From Paenibacillus ehimensis NBRC 15659 (GTDB taxonomy: Bacteria > Bacillota > Bacilli > Paenibacillales > NBRC-103111): a stretch of DNA of 64,000 nucleotides. The notes under the pieces were generated by a model. It searched no databases. It worked only from the letters and a program-made list of their open reading frames with translations, and was not told where the DNA came from. Positions 17,022 to 25,812 of this stretch are shown piece after piece (positions within the stretch are counted from its first letter, which is position 1; each line of letters starts with the position of its first letter). Made by a program: the position numbers and the translations under genes. The stretch spans positions 24,549 through 88,548 of the forward strand of contig NZ_BILX01000025.1 of the NCBI RefSeq assembly GCF_004000785.1. The letters run 5' to 3'.

Positions 17022-19454
17022 TCAAGCAGGCTCGGCGGAACGGGCCCTGTTTTTCAAGTATCGTGCAAACTCGTCCGGCGGCAGCGGCGGGCTGTAATAG
17101 TAGCCTTGCACCAGATCGCATTTTTTGTCGCGTAAAAAATCGATCTGCTCCTGTGTCTCCACGCCTTCCGCGATGACCTGCAGGCCGAGATGGTGCGCCA
17201 TGGCTACAATCGTAGCGACAATCGACGCCCCGCTGGACCCGTGGGCAATGTCGCGCACGAACGATTGATCGATTTTCAGCTTGTCGATCGGGAACCGGTT
17301 CAAATAGCTGAGCGAGCTGTAACCCGTGCCAAAATCGTCCATGCTGACTTGCACGCCGATTTGCTTCAGCCGGCGCAGCGTCGTTTCTGCATTGTTCGCG
17401 TCCGCGGCCATCATGCTTTCCGTAATTTCCAAATCGAGATATTTCGGCTCCAAACCCGATTCCTGCAGCGCTTCCCGGATCGATTCGATCAAATGCGGCT
17501 GCTCGAACTGCTTGTTCGACAGGTTGACGGAAACGGGCATCGGCGGGAATCCGGCATCCTGCCATAATTTGTTTTGCCGGCAGGCCATGCGCAGCACGCG
17601 TTCGCCGATCCGATGAATCAGCCCGCTTTCCTCGGCGACCGGGATGAATAACCCCGGCGGGACGAGGCCTTGCTCGGGATGCCGCCAGCGCACCAGCGCC
17701 TCGGCGCCGATCACATGCCCCTGCATATTCACCTGCGGCTGATAGTGCACCTCGAACTCATCCCGCTCCAGCGCAAGCCTTAAGCCGTTCTCAAGCGCCA
17801 GCTTCTGTTCGGACGCTTCATCCATTTCCGAGGAATAAGCCTGTATCCGGTTGCGCCCCTGTTTTTTGGAATAAAACAATGCCGAATCGGCGTGCTTCAG
17901 CAGCGTTTCCCCGTTATTGGCCGCAGACTGCACGGCATAGCCAATGGTGAGGCTGAGATGCACTTTGTGCGCCCCCAGCGTAAAGGGACGCTGGAGCCTC
18001 TCATGAAGCTGCAGCGCTTCCGCGGCCGCTTCGCTCTCTCCTCCCGCAAGCCCGCACAGCAGCACGGCAAACTCATCGCTGCCGATTCGCGCGATAACCT
18101 TGCCTTCGCCGGCGGCGTGATGCAGGCGGTCCGACAGCTGCCGGAGCAGCTTGTCCCCTTGCTTTTGCCCGATGGAATCGTTGATCAGCTTGAAGCGGTC
18201 GATATCGATAACCAGAAGCGCCCTTTCGATTTCTTCTTCCGCCTCCGGCAGTCCGTTCAACGTTTCCAGCAAATAACGGCGGTTCGGCATCCCTGTCAGA
18301 TCGTCCCGGTAAGCGAGATCGTTAATCCGGCGCTCCGCTTGTTTCTTTTGCGTGATGTCTTGACAAATCCCGAACAGCCCGGTAACCTCCCGGTTCACGA
18401 CAATAGGCACGCAGGTGACGCTGAGATCTATCGCCTGCCCTTGCTTATGCTTGATCGTCATTTCGAACTTTTGGGGGATGCCCTTTACGGATTCCGCAAA
18501 CCTCCAATTGAGCTCATCGGTATGCCAAAGCTCCGAAATACGGCTCAACGTACGCCCTACGGTCTCCTTCGACGAATAGCCCGTAATCGCCTCAACCGCC
18601 GGATTCGCGGCGATGAAGCGCCCTTCCAGATCGATGGAAAACACCGCATCCGTATTATAATCAAACAACGATTGAAAATGCTGCTCGCTCTCGCGAAGCT
18701 TGGCCGCATGGTACGCAAGCCTCTTGTCCACGAACGACGTAACAAGCGCAATCCCCAGCAGCAATAGCGTCATCATGCCGATCACATAAGCAATCAACGA
18801 CGTTTCCACGCTCAGCTCGTTGTTCATCCAATTCATATGATCCAGACTGATGAAGCGGGCTGCCCCCATCCCCGTGTAATGCACGCCGGAAATCGCCGCG
18901 CCCATTATCAAGCCGCTGCCGATTTTACGGTAAATGCGGGACTTGCCGATATCATCGCGAAAATAGAAGGTAAGCCACATCGCCGCCATGGACGCCGCTA
19001 CCGCAATGACAACGGATAAGCCCAAGAGCAGCGGACGGTACTGAATGACCGCGCTCATCTTCATCGCCGTCATTCCCGTATAATGCATGCCTACGAGGCC
19101 GAAGGCCATAAACAGGCCGCCGACGGTCCAATTGCGCCATCCAAATTGCCTGCCCCCAACCGAAGCCAAAGCAATATACGAGGCGATGACGGCAAATACC
19201 ATCGAAAGCAGAACAAGAGCGACGTCATAATGGACTTCCATCGGCATCCGGTAGGCGAGCATTCCCACAAAATGCATCGACCAGATCCCAAGCCCCATCG
19301 CCAACGCCCCGCCGCTAAGCCAGATTAGTCTGGGGCGTCCCCGAGCCGCATTGATTCTGCCGCCCATATCCAATGCAGTGTAGGAAGCCAGGACCGAGAT
19401 CACATAGGAAAGAAAGACCAAAAACCAGTCATAGGTGCCGATCATTTGCTGCAT
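17022..19454 (-). CDS. MHYT-PAS-GGDEF-EAL membrane protein, probable c-di-GMP phosphodiesterase
   Basis: 810 residues. The N-terminal seven-helix MHYT sensor (about 1-240) has motifs with His61 (MHFVGM), His124 (MHYTGM) and His192 (VHYTGM). A PAS domain follows (about 255-375), then GGDEF (about 385-545) and EAL (about 560-800). The GGDEF motif reads G458-S-D-E-F: the second Gly is Ser, which may weaken diguanylate cyclase activity. The EAL motif is intact (E585-A-L in GAEALVRW), with EITES, DDFGTGYSSL, KIDQSFV and EGVET. It should hydrolyse c-di-GMP in response to a membrane-sensed or PAS-sensed cue. The next gene downstream is under a c-di-GMP riboswitch. Confidence 0.93.
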   Translation of the reverse strand: MQQMIGTYDWFLVFLSYVISVLASYTALDMGGRINAARGRPRLIWLSGGALAMGLGIWSMHFVGMLAYRMPMEVHYDVALVLLSMVFAVIASYIALASVGGRQFGWRNWTVGGLFMAFGLVGMHYTGMTAMKMSAVIQYRPLLLGLSVVIAVAASMAAMWLTFYFRDDIGKSRIYRKIGSGLIMGAAISGVHYTGMGAARFISLDHMNWMNNELSVETSLIAYVIGMMTLLLLGIALVTSFVDKRLAYHAAKLRESEQHFQSLFDYNTDAVFSIDLEGRFIAANPAVEAITGYSSKETVGRTLSRISELWHTDELNWRFAESVKGIPQKFEMTIKHKQGQAIDLSVTCVPIVVNREVTGLFGICQDITQKKQAERRINDLAYRDDLTGMPNRRYLLETLNGLPEAEEEIERALLVIDIDRFKLINDSIGQKQGDKLLRQLSDRLHHAAGEGKVIARIGSDEFAVLLCGLAGGESEAAAEALQLHERLQRPFTLGAHKVHLSLTIGYAVQSAANNGETLLKHADSALFYSKKQGRNRIQAYSSEMDEASEQKLALENGLRLALERDEFEVHYQPQVNMQGHVIGAEALVRWRHPEQGLVPPGLFIPVAEESGLIHRIGERVLRMACRQNKLWQDAGFPPMPVSVNLSNKQFEQPHLIESIREALQESGLEPKYLDLEITESMMAADANNAETTLRRLKQIGVQVSMDDFGTGYSSLSYLNRFPIDKLKIDQSFVRDIAHGSSGASIVATIVAMAHHLGLQVIAEGVETQEQIDFLRDKKCDLVQGYYYSPPLPPDEFARYLKNRARSAEPA

Positions 19455-19594
19455 AGTCTTTACCTTCTTTCCAATTTGATCCTTTTCTTTTCTATATTAT
19501 ACCTACGAGGCCTACATACCGTCTACATCTTTTTGTCGAATTAGCTCGAATATCCTAAAGATGTTGAAAAGACAGCATATTCTAAGGGCATGCA

Positions 19595-19627
19595 AAAGAA
19601 GCAGATCTGTGCAGACCTGCTTCTTTC
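19595..19627 (-). terminator. Terminator of the DODA-DoxX operon
   Basis: AGAAGCAG-TCTG pairs with CAGA-CTGCTTCT around 19598-19624, 12 bases beyond the DoxX stop. The T run is short on both strands. Confidence 0.65.
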
Positions 19628-19638
19628 GTATTTGTTAT

Positions 19639-20058
19639 TTATGCAGCGGCGCGTTTGGATTTGCCTGCAGACAGCAGACCGTCGAGTGCCAACAGCGAGC
19701 TGCCGGCAATGGCCAAAGCCAGCGCCATGACGAAGAATGCCAAATCCAATTCGTACCCGGCCATCTGAGGACTTCCCAAAAATCCGCCGGCCCATTTCGC
19801 CGTCACGATGGCGCCGATCATGATCAATGCGAACAATGAAGAAACGATCCGGGTACCGAGGCCCAGGATCAGAGCGATTCCTCCGGCCACCTCGATAATC
19901 GCTACGACATAGGCGGCGAAGCCCGGCAGACCTATGCTTTCGAACCAACCGGCGATATTGCCGATCCCGCTCTGAAATTTAACCACGCCATGAATCAAAA
20001 AAGAAATGCCTAATACGAAACGGATCAATAGCAGACTAACCTCATATTTCCTATTCAA
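19639..20058 (-). CDS. DoxX-family membrane protein
   Basis: 139 residues, four predicted membrane helices, with LLIRFVLGISFLIHGVVKF at the start and AIIEVAGGIALILGLGTRI and ALIMIGAIVTAKW in the middle, typical of DoxX. The start is TTG at 20058, about seven bases after GGAGAGG; no ATG fits the family N terminus. DoxX proteins are often found with redox or dioxygenase genes but their reaction is not settled. It follows the extradiol dioxygenase gene by 32 bases and shares its promoter. Confidence 0.88.
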   Translation of the reverse strand: MNRKYEVSLLLIRFVLGISFLIHGVVKFQSGIGNIAGWFESIGLPGFAAYVVAIIEVAGGIALILGLGTRIVSSLFALIMIGAIVTAKWAGGFLGSPQMAGYELDLAFFVMALALAIAGSSLLALDGLLSAGKSKRAAA

Positions 20059-20090
20059 AAGTTCCCTCTCCTTATTTCCTGCAGATTTCG

Positions 20091-20855
20091 TTAAAATTGC
20101 AAACACATATAGCTGAGCGTACCTAAATCGTAGCTCCGATGGATCATCTGAGCTTCCCCTTCCCCGCATCCCATCGCGATGAACAGCGGTACGAAATGCT
20201 CCGCTCTCGGCACGGCCTGACGGGCATACGGGGCTTGCTCCGCATAATGGAACAACGCGTTCAAGTCACCGGATTGCAGCTTCTCCAGCAGCCAGTCGTC
20301 GAAGGAGACCGCCCACGGCTCCGGCGTCTTCTGCCCCCAATTCACCATCCGGAGATTATGCACGGTTACCCCGCTGCCGATCACCAGAATGCCTTCCTGT
20401 CCCAGTCCCCGAATCGCCTCGCCGATCCGGTATTGCCGCTCAGGGGCAAGGTAAGGGTTTACCGATACTTGGACGACCGGAATGTCTGCCTTCGGATACA
20501 TGCGGTGAAGCAGCGTCCAAGCGCCGTGATCGAGTCCCCTGACCGAATCGGTGCGGACTTCGATACCGTTTGCGGTCAGCTTTTGCTCCAGCATCGCCGC
20601 GATCGCTTTGGACCCTCTGGCCGGATACTTGACCTGATACAGCTCATCCGGAAAGCCTCCAAAATCATAGATCGTATCGTAGACATCGTCCGTCGATGAA
20701 ATCGTTAGCGTCTCGCTTTCCCAATGTGCCGTAAAGATCACAATCGCCCGGGGTTCGTACCGCTCTCCCAATTTTGCCAAAAAATCGGTATAAGGCGTCT
20801 GCTCGATCGCGAGCATCGGAGAGCCGTGCGCTAAAAATAAAGCTGGAATCATCAT
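20091..20855 (-). CDS. DODA-type extradiol aromatic ring-opening dioxygenase
   Basis: 254 residues, class III extradiol dioxygenase of the YgiD/4,5-DOPA dioxygenase group. Metal-binding His residues are readable at H10 (FLAHGSPM) and H44 (FTAHWES), with GLDHGAWTLLHRMYP and GSGVTVHNLR further on. It cleaves catechol-type rings with O2 and Fe or Zn; the physiological substrate here is unknown. GGGGG precedes the paired ATGs at 20855 and 20852. It has a near-consensus promoter and an adjacent palindrome, and is divergent from an HxlR regulator that probably controls it. Confidence 0.9.
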   Translation of the reverse strand: MMIPALFLAHGSPMLAIEQTPYTDFLAKLGERYEPRAIVIFTAHWESETLTISSTDDVYDTIYDFGGFPDELYQVKYPARGSKAIAAMLEQKLTANGIEVRTDSVRGLDHGAWTLLHRMYPKADIPVVQVSVNPYLAPERQYRIGEAIRGLGQEGILVIGSGVTVHNLRMVNWGQKTPEPWAVSFDDWLLEKLQSGDLNALFHYAEQAPYARQAVPRAEHFVPLFIAMGCGEGEAQMIHRSYDLGTLSYMCLQF

Positions 20856-20875
20856 GCTTCCCCCTAAGTAATAAG

Positions 20876-20926
20876 GTTACTTTATGTAAGTAAGTATATA
20901 ATGATAATTTATCTATGTCAAGTAAC
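20876..20926 (-). promoter_or_regulatory. Promoter of the dioxygenase operon with HxlR operator candidates
   Basis: TTGACA (20916-20921) and TATACT (20893-20898) on the minus strand are 17 bp apart, close to consensus. A palindrome TTACTT-N5-AAGTAA (20877-20893) sits at the downstream edge of the -10. A further AAGTAAC (20920-20926) overlaps the -35. These repeated half-sites are good candidates for repression by the divergent HxlR protein. Confidence 0.7.
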
Positions 20927-20969
20927 TATATTTTTGTTTGCAACTATATTATTTTCGATGATCGTGCGG

Positions 20970-20975
20970 TATAAT
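20970..20975 (+). promoter_or_regulatory. -10 element of the HxlR gene
   Basis: TATAAT lies 25 bp before the ATG, with only weak -35 similarity upstream. AGGTG gives the ribosome binding site. Confidence 0.5.
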
Positions 20976-20999
20976 AGAACTATAGCGAGGTGACGGGAT

Positions 21000-21344
21000 A
21001 TGAATCAGACTTCAGTCTGCCCCAGATTCGAAAAAGGCATGCGGATCGTCAGCAAACGATGGGCCGGTCTTATTATCCATCAGCTGCTTGAGGGCCCTCA
21101 ACGGTTCTGCACCATAGAGAGCGCCCTTCAGATCAGCGGAAGATTGTTGTCGGAGCGATTAAAAGATTTGGAGCATGAGGGGATCGTGAAGCGGAACGTG
21201 TATCCGGAAACTCCCGTTCGTATCGAGTACTCTCTTACGGACAAAGGCTGCGCTCTGGCCCCCGTCTTCCGGGAAATGGAGAAGTGGACGAGCGCCTGGA
21301 TCGAGCTCGACGAGGAACCTGCGGCCGATCCGCTTACAAAATAA
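21000..21344 (+). CDS. HxlR-family transcriptional regulator
   Basis: 114 residues, one winged-helix domain: CPRFEKGMRIVSKRWAGLIIHQLLEGPQRF at the N terminus, then ISGRLLSERLKDLEHEGIVKR (recognition helix and turn) and IEYSLTDKGCALAPVF (wing). The N-terminal Cys7 is the position used for redox or electrophile sensing in HypR and related proteins. Divergent from the DODA-DoxX operon, it most likely represses that promoter and responds to a quinone, aldehyde or oxidant. AGGTG is spaced normally from the ATG. Confidence 0.93.
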   Translation: MNQTSVCPRFEKGMRIVSKRWAGLIIHQLLEGPQRFCTIESALQISGRLLSERLKDLEHEGIVKRNVYPETPVRIEYSLTDKGCALAPVFREMEKWTSAWIELDEEPAADPLTK

Positions 21345-21349
21345 AAGCA

Positions 21350-21381
21350 TGCAAAAAGGCGCCCTTCGGCGCCTTTTTGCA
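21350..21381. terminator. Bidirectional terminator between HxlR and GH31 genes
   Basis: TGCAAAAAGGCGCC and GGCGCCTTTTTGCA form a perfect 14-base stem with loop CTTC. It has T runs in both directions and directly abuts the GH31 stop codon. Confidence 0.95.
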
Positions 21382-23478
21382 TTAATGAAACACCCACGCG
21401 AACCGGCCGTACGCGGACGACCAACCAGGCTCCGTGCTGCTGACGGAGCCGCTTTTGCGGCCTTCGGCATCCACGGCTACTTCGGCCGTTCGCCAGCGGT
21501 ACCCGCCTCTCTCGTAGGCAAATGTCTCTCCATCGTCGTCAAACAGACGGAATTTGCCCGGGCCCGGGCCGTAATGGTGCAGCTCCAGGTCGATCTTTTC
21601 TCCGGCGCGCGGCGCATGGTCCCTGACAGCCATCATCGGAATAATCGCGCCGTCCTTGACGAACACCGGAATTTTCTCAAGTCCCGGTTGGACGCTGACC
21701 GCGCGGCCGCCTTCGAAGCGTTCCCCCGTATCGAAGTCATACCATGCGCCTTGCGGCAAATAAACGGTCCGCCCGGTTTCCCCTTCAAACAACGGGGCGA
21801 CAAGCAGCGAATCGCCGAACATGAACTGATCGTCCCATTCTTTATCCGCTGCGCCCCCATAGGCGAATTCATCCGAATCGAAGCGGCCGCTGCCACCTTG
21901 CGCGCGCTCCGTCACGCCGGCTTCCAGAGCCATGGCCCGCACCGGAGGCACGCCTTCCGCCCAATAGTTGGCGAAGGCCGAATACAGATAAGGCAGCAAT
22001 TGCATGCGCAAGCGAATGTAGCGGGTCACGATGGGCTCGACCTCGGGGAACGACCACGGCTTCGTCCCGTCCGCCCATGCGTTCAGCATGGCAAGCGGCG
22101 AGAAGCATACGGTCTGCATCCGGCGGACCCAGTCTTCGCTGCTCCGCGCTTTTCGCACCTCGGGCGTCCAGAGCAAGCCGCTGAAGCCCGAATTGCACAA
22201 CGCGCGGACATAATCGCGGTGATCGTACAGATCGGAATAAAGCACGTAAGGAAGCGACGAAGCGGCGCCCGCGGAAGCACGAACCAAGCCGTACGTCCGG
22301 CGGTTATGGGAGCGGTACAGATCGTCGGTCATTTTCTGAAGCAGCAAGCCGTACAATTGCCGCAGCTGCTCGCCATCGCCGCCTGACGGAAAGCTTGCAT
22401 GCGCAGGAAACATCCACGAGTTGCGGGTCAGCTCGCTGCCGTCGCACTCGTCCAGCTTGTAGCCGGACACGCCGATCTTCACGTGCTCGCGTTCATGCTG
22501 CTCCATATAAATCGCCTGCGCCTCGGGCAGCGTATAATCCGGCGCCAGCCCGTGCCATACCGTGTGGGAGCCGGAAAGCGGCCGTAGCGCCTCGTAGATG
22601 GCCGCATCCGGCGATACGTACGGGTGCTCCCACAGGTTGACTTTGAAGCCGTCCTTTTCCAGGTCCCGTACAAATTGCTCCGGGTCGGGAAACAGCTCCC
22701 GGTTCCATTCGTACGTCACCGGATAGCTGCGGGTGTGCCAGCCCGGCTCAAGTCCGATGACATCGCACGGAATGCCCCGTTCCCGGAAGGCCGCCGCTTC
22801 GGCACGCACTTCGTCGGCGGAATAGCTTTTGGGCACCCGGTGCCAGAAGCCAAGCCCCCAGCGCGGGGGAAGCGAGCCGCCGCCAAAATACAAGTTGTAG
22901 CGGCGAACGGCGTCAAGCGGCGTCGGCCCGGCGAAAACATAAACGTCCAGCCCCTCGTCCGCTACCGTAATTTCCACCCGGTCGCTCACCGGCGTCGCTT
23001 TCCATGACGAGTCGCGGTTGCGATCCTTGGCGTTCCCGGACAGAGCGCTGTCCGCCCGGACCGAAGAGCCGCAGCACAAGGTCACGATGCGCGAGGTATC
23101 GGCATATACCCCGTAGCCTCGGCTGGACACATAGAACGGAACGGGCGCATGCGTCTCCCCCGTATCCTGCTTCGGGTCGCTGTTGACGCGCAAATAACGC
23201 GTCCGGCCGCGGTGATTCAGCTTCAGAAGCTGCAGACCCAGTCCGTACAGCGATTCCTCGCCTCCGAGCGGCAGCGCCACGACGATACGCCCGCCAACCC
23301 GCTCGATTCTCACCTCTGCGGCATCGAACGGGAAGCCGGCTTCCCCCATCGATTGCAAAGCTGCCGTCTTGGGAGTCCGGCTCATGACCGAAGCGGGGGA
23401 CAGCGTCGAAGGCCGTCCCGCCTTCAGCCGCCATATTCCCGGAGCTACCGTCTGCCAAGTTAATGTCGATTCTGCCAT
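21382..23478 (-). CDS. Glycoside hydrolase family 31
   Basis: 698 residues: an N-terminal beta-sandwich, the TIM barrel (about 230-590) and C-terminal beta domains. The catalytic nucleophile is probably D343 in GYKLDECDG. GYGVYADTSR, RWGLGFWHR, CDVIGLEPGWH and YSDLYDHRDYVRAL are barrel-strand blocks of the GH31 alpha-glycosidases (alpha-glucosidase, alpha-xylosidase, alpha-galactosidase). The exact sugar cannot be assigned. There is no signal peptide, so it acts on imported oligosaccharides. ATG at 23478 with AGAGGGG is preferred over the open frame extending to 23565. It is third in an operon after an AraC regulator and a propeller glycosidase gene. Confidence 0.9.
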   Translation of the reverse strand: MAESTLTWQTVAPGIWRLKAGRPSTLSPASVMSRTPKTAALQSMGEAGFPFDAAEVRIERVGGRIVVALPLGGEESLYGLGLQLLKLNHRGRTRYLRVNSDPKQDTGETHAPVPFYVSSRGYGVYADTSRIVTLCCGSSVRADSALSGNAKDRNRDSSWKATPVSDRVEITVADEGLDVYVFAGPTPLDAVRRYNLYFGGGSLPPRWGLGFWHRVPKSYSADEVRAEAAAFRERGIPCDVIGLEPGWHTRSYPVTYEWNRELFPDPEQFVRDLEKDGFKVNLWEHPYVSPDAAIYEALRPLSGSHTVWHGLAPDYTLPEAQAIYMEQHEREHVKIGVSGYKLDECDGSELTRNSWMFPAHASFPSGGDGEQLRQLYGLLLQKMTDDLYRSHNRRTYGLVRASAGAASSLPYVLYSDLYDHRDYVRALCNSGFSGLLWTPEVRKARSSEDWVRRMQTVCFSPLAMLNAWADGTKPWSFPEVEPIVTRYIRLRMQLLPYLYSAFANYWAEGVPPVRAMALEAGVTERAQGGSGRFDSDEFAYGGAADKEWDDQFMFGDSLLVAPLFEGETGRTVYLPQGAWYDFDTGERFEGGRAVSVQPGLEKIPVFVKDGAIIPMMAVRDHAPRAGEKIDLELHHYGPGPGKFRLFDDDGETFAYERGGYRWRTAEVAVDAEGRKSGSVSSTEPGWSSAYGRFAWVFH

Positions 23479-23519
23479 TTGCGTCCCCTCTTTGGTCCGA
23501 TTTTTACGATTCCTGCCGT

Positions 23520-24539
23520 TCACTTCGTCTTTAACGGAAATACCTGGTTCCAGGTGTTGCTGCAATCCGAAAAGCCCTTCACGCCGTCCGATACCGCTGC
23601 AAACAGATGCGTAGGCATGCCGTTCGCGTCAAAAAGCAGAAACGGCCGCTCCAGATTGCCGAGCGTCGTAACCGTGCCGTCATCCCAGACAACGGTACGC
23701 GAATACGCTTGAGGCTCCTCGCTTACTTCCCAATTCAGCCCGTCCCGGGAATGCGCGCGGATGCCGCCGTATTTTTCGCCGCAGACGGTGCCGTCCATAT
23801 CTTTGGCAATCAATTCATAGCCGTCCCCGGTCCGCCAAATAAACGGATCTTCGAGATGGAACCGCTCCGGCGGAAAAACGGGCGTTTCCTGCAGCACCCG
23901 GTACGGGCCCTCGTAATGATCGGCCGCAGCGGCGCCGATGGTCATTTTGCCGTGCACGTTGCCTTCATACCGGCGCGCTTTGTAGATCAGCAGCACGGAA
24001 CCGTCCTCGCCGACGCTCGGCGCCGGGTTAGACGTCAGGAAGCTGTCGAACTTGCCGGGCCGTACGCCGAGAATCGGGGCATCCCGCCGTGTCCAAGGAC
24101 CGAACACGCTGGTCGCCGTTGCGAGACCGATGCGCTTGTTCGCCCGTGCCACGATGGTCCGGGGATCGTTCACGCCTTCGAACGTTTCCGGATCGGGATC
24201 GCTGAGCGGGTTCGTCGAGCCCATATAAAACAGCAAATACCGGTCTTTATGCTTCACAATGTGGGGATTGTGCGTACTGCGCCCGTCCCAGTATTGAGCG
24301 CCGCGGGCAGGCAGCACGACTTCCTGAAAAGCATACGGGCCTTCCGGCGTATCCGACACCGCACGGACCACCTCGGATTGCAGAAGCCAGCCCGGATGCA
24401 TCGGCAGCGACTTCGGCCAGCGCGAAGCGAACATGTGATATTTGCCGTCCTCGCCTTGCACGACGGAGCCGCACCATACCCAATACCCTTCCATCCGGAA
24501 GCCGCCATGTCGCGGCGCCGGCAGCATTTCCCATTTCAT
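23520..24539 (-). CDS. Five-bladed beta-propeller glycoside hydrolase-like protein (GH43-type fold)
   Basis: 339 residues with repeated beta-propeller blades: VWCGSVVQGEDGKYHMFASRW, THNPHIVKHKDRYLLFYMGS, NPAPSVGEDGSVLLIYKAR, FHLEDPFIWRTGDGYELIAKD. The acidic residues in these blades (Asp/Glu in LEDPF and GEDG) resemble GH43/GH117-clan catalytic positions. No signal peptide is present, so it is cytoplasmic. The family and substrate cannot be fixed by eye. It lies between the AraC regulator (55 bases upstream) and the GH31 enzyme (41 bases downstream). Confidence 0.8.
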   Translation of the reverse strand: MKWEMLPAPRHGGFRMEGYWVWCGSVVQGEDGKYHMFASRWPKSLPMHPGWLLQSEVVRAVSDTPEGPYAFQEVVLPARGAQYWDGRSTHNPHIVKHKDRYLLFYMGSTNPLSDPDPETFEGVNDPRTIVARANKRIGLATATSVFGPWTRRDAPILGVRPGKFDSFLTSNPAPSVGEDGSVLLIYKARRYEGNVHGKMTIGAAAADHYEGPYRVLQETPVFPPERFHLEDPFIWRTGDGYELIAKDMDGTVCGEKYGGIRAHSRDGLNWEVSEEPQAYSRTVVWDDGTVTTLGNLERPFLLFDANGMPTHLFAAVSDGVKGFSDCSNTWNQVFPLKTK

Positions 24540-24594
24540 TCCATTCGCCTCTCTTCTCTCGAAGTATGTAAGTTTAGTCCCGTACCGCCCGTCG

Positions 24595-25461
24595 TCAAAA
24601 ATGCTTCATGGAGGAGACCACGGATTTCGTCTTTTTTTTCCTGTATTGCGAGGGCGACTCGCCTTTACGCTCATGAAACAGCCGGGAAAAGTAGGACGTT
24701 GTCCAGCCGACGCTTTCGCTGATTTCCGTTACGGTCATCGTCGTCGATTCGAGCAGCTCCATCGCTTTGAGCAGCCGCACTTCCTGCAAATATTGAATCG
24801 GACTCATCCCCAGCCGGCGGTTGAACATACGTATAATGTAGTGCGGGTGGAATCCGAAGCGTTTGGCCATATCGTCGAGCGTAACTTTGGCGGCATAATG
24901 ATTGCGGATGTAATCGGCCATCGGAAACGGACCGCCGCCGGAGAAAGCTTGCTCGGAGCGAATCTCGTGAGTCGTCGGCTTTCGCACCGTACCCAACCGC
25001 GCCAAAGTAAGCAGCACCGTCTTGACCGCCGCGTCCATCCGGTAGGGCGCCAAAGGATCATCCGTATCGCCAGGCAAGCCTCCCGCTTGCAGCCAATATT
25101 CGATGTCGGACACCGCAGCCGAGCCGCAAGCTCCCATCCATGGCATGGCCCGGACGATCAGCTCCAGTCCGCCGTCGCGCAATTCGAACCGGACGCCGAG
25201 CACCCGCCCTTCCGTTGACAGCGCGAGCTTACAGCCGTGCTCCGGAGGAACGAGATAATAGTAGCCGGAGAGCACGACGAACGATTCCGTATCGATCCGC
25301 AGTTCTCCGCGGCCTTTTAATGCCAGCAGCAATAAGTAAGCCTCGCCGTTCTTCCTGCCGGAAGGCACTTCGTTCTGGCATCCGCCGCCGAAACTGTAGA
25401 ACCCGGTTGCCCGAAGCCCCGCGTCCCTCAACTCGTTATGCGTCAACTCGATCCCGTTCAT
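24595..25461 (-). CDS. AraC-family transcriptional regulator
   Basis: 288 residues: an N-terminal cupin-like sensing region (YLLLLALKGRGELRI, YYYLVPPEHGCKL) and two C-terminal helix-turn-helix motifs (VTLDDMAKRFGFHPHYIIRMFNR and MTVTEISESVGWTTSYFSRLFHE, ending with the PSQYRKKK signature). It is first in an operon with two glycosidase genes and probably activates that operon in response to a sugar. Its own promoter lies in the 350-bp gap towards the rightward HTH gene; no clear hexamers were found for it. Confidence 0.92.
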   Translation of the reverse strand: MNGIELTHNELRDAGLRATGFYSFGGGCQNEVPSGRKNGEAYLLLLALKGRGELRIDTESFVVLSGYYYLVPPEHGCKLALSTEGRVLGVRFELRDGGLELIVRAMPWMGACGSAAVSDIEYWLQAGGLPGDTDDPLAPYRMDAAVKTVLLTLARLGTVRKPTTHEIRSEQAFSGGGPFPMADYIRNHYAAKVTLDDMAKRFGFHPHYIIRMFNRRLGMSPIQYLQEVRLLKAMELLESTTMTVTEISESVGWTTSYFSRLFHERKGESPSQYRKKKTKSVVSSMKHF

Positions 25462-25742
25462 GGAAGCCCCCCTTTCCCTTAGGCGCGAACCGATCCCGCT
25501 GCCGGTCCGCGCACCGGTTCATCTCGAATCGCTTAGGTTATGCGCCTGCGATGTCGCGCTTGCATGGCGGCTCTGTATGTTGAAAGCTTCGGCGCATCCT
25601 GACTTTCCTTTTGTTCTAAGCTCATCTTAAACGGAATCGGAGCGTGAATAATTACGGAGTTTTAAGATCATGTGTCGCTCTTTTGCTATTTCTTTCTATA
25701 CTCCACTCCGCTGCTGCTTGGATGGATATTTTCTCGCGGCCA

Positions 25743-25799
25743 TTGACAGCAACAAATTTACGTAATAATATATTTTTACGTAGCAAATACTGTTTTACG
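25743..25799 (+). promoter_or_regulatory. Promoter of the HTH-ClpP operon with three TTTACG repeats
   Basis: TTGACA (25743-25748) and TAATAT (25766-25771) are 17 bp apart. Three direct repeats lie in and just after the promoter: TTTACGTA at 25757 and 25775, and TTTACGG at 25794, spaced 18-19 bp. Their overlap with the spacer and the start region suggests autorepression by the HTH protein encoded directly downstream. Confidence 0.6.
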
Positions 25800-25812
25800 G
25801 AGTTGAACCACT

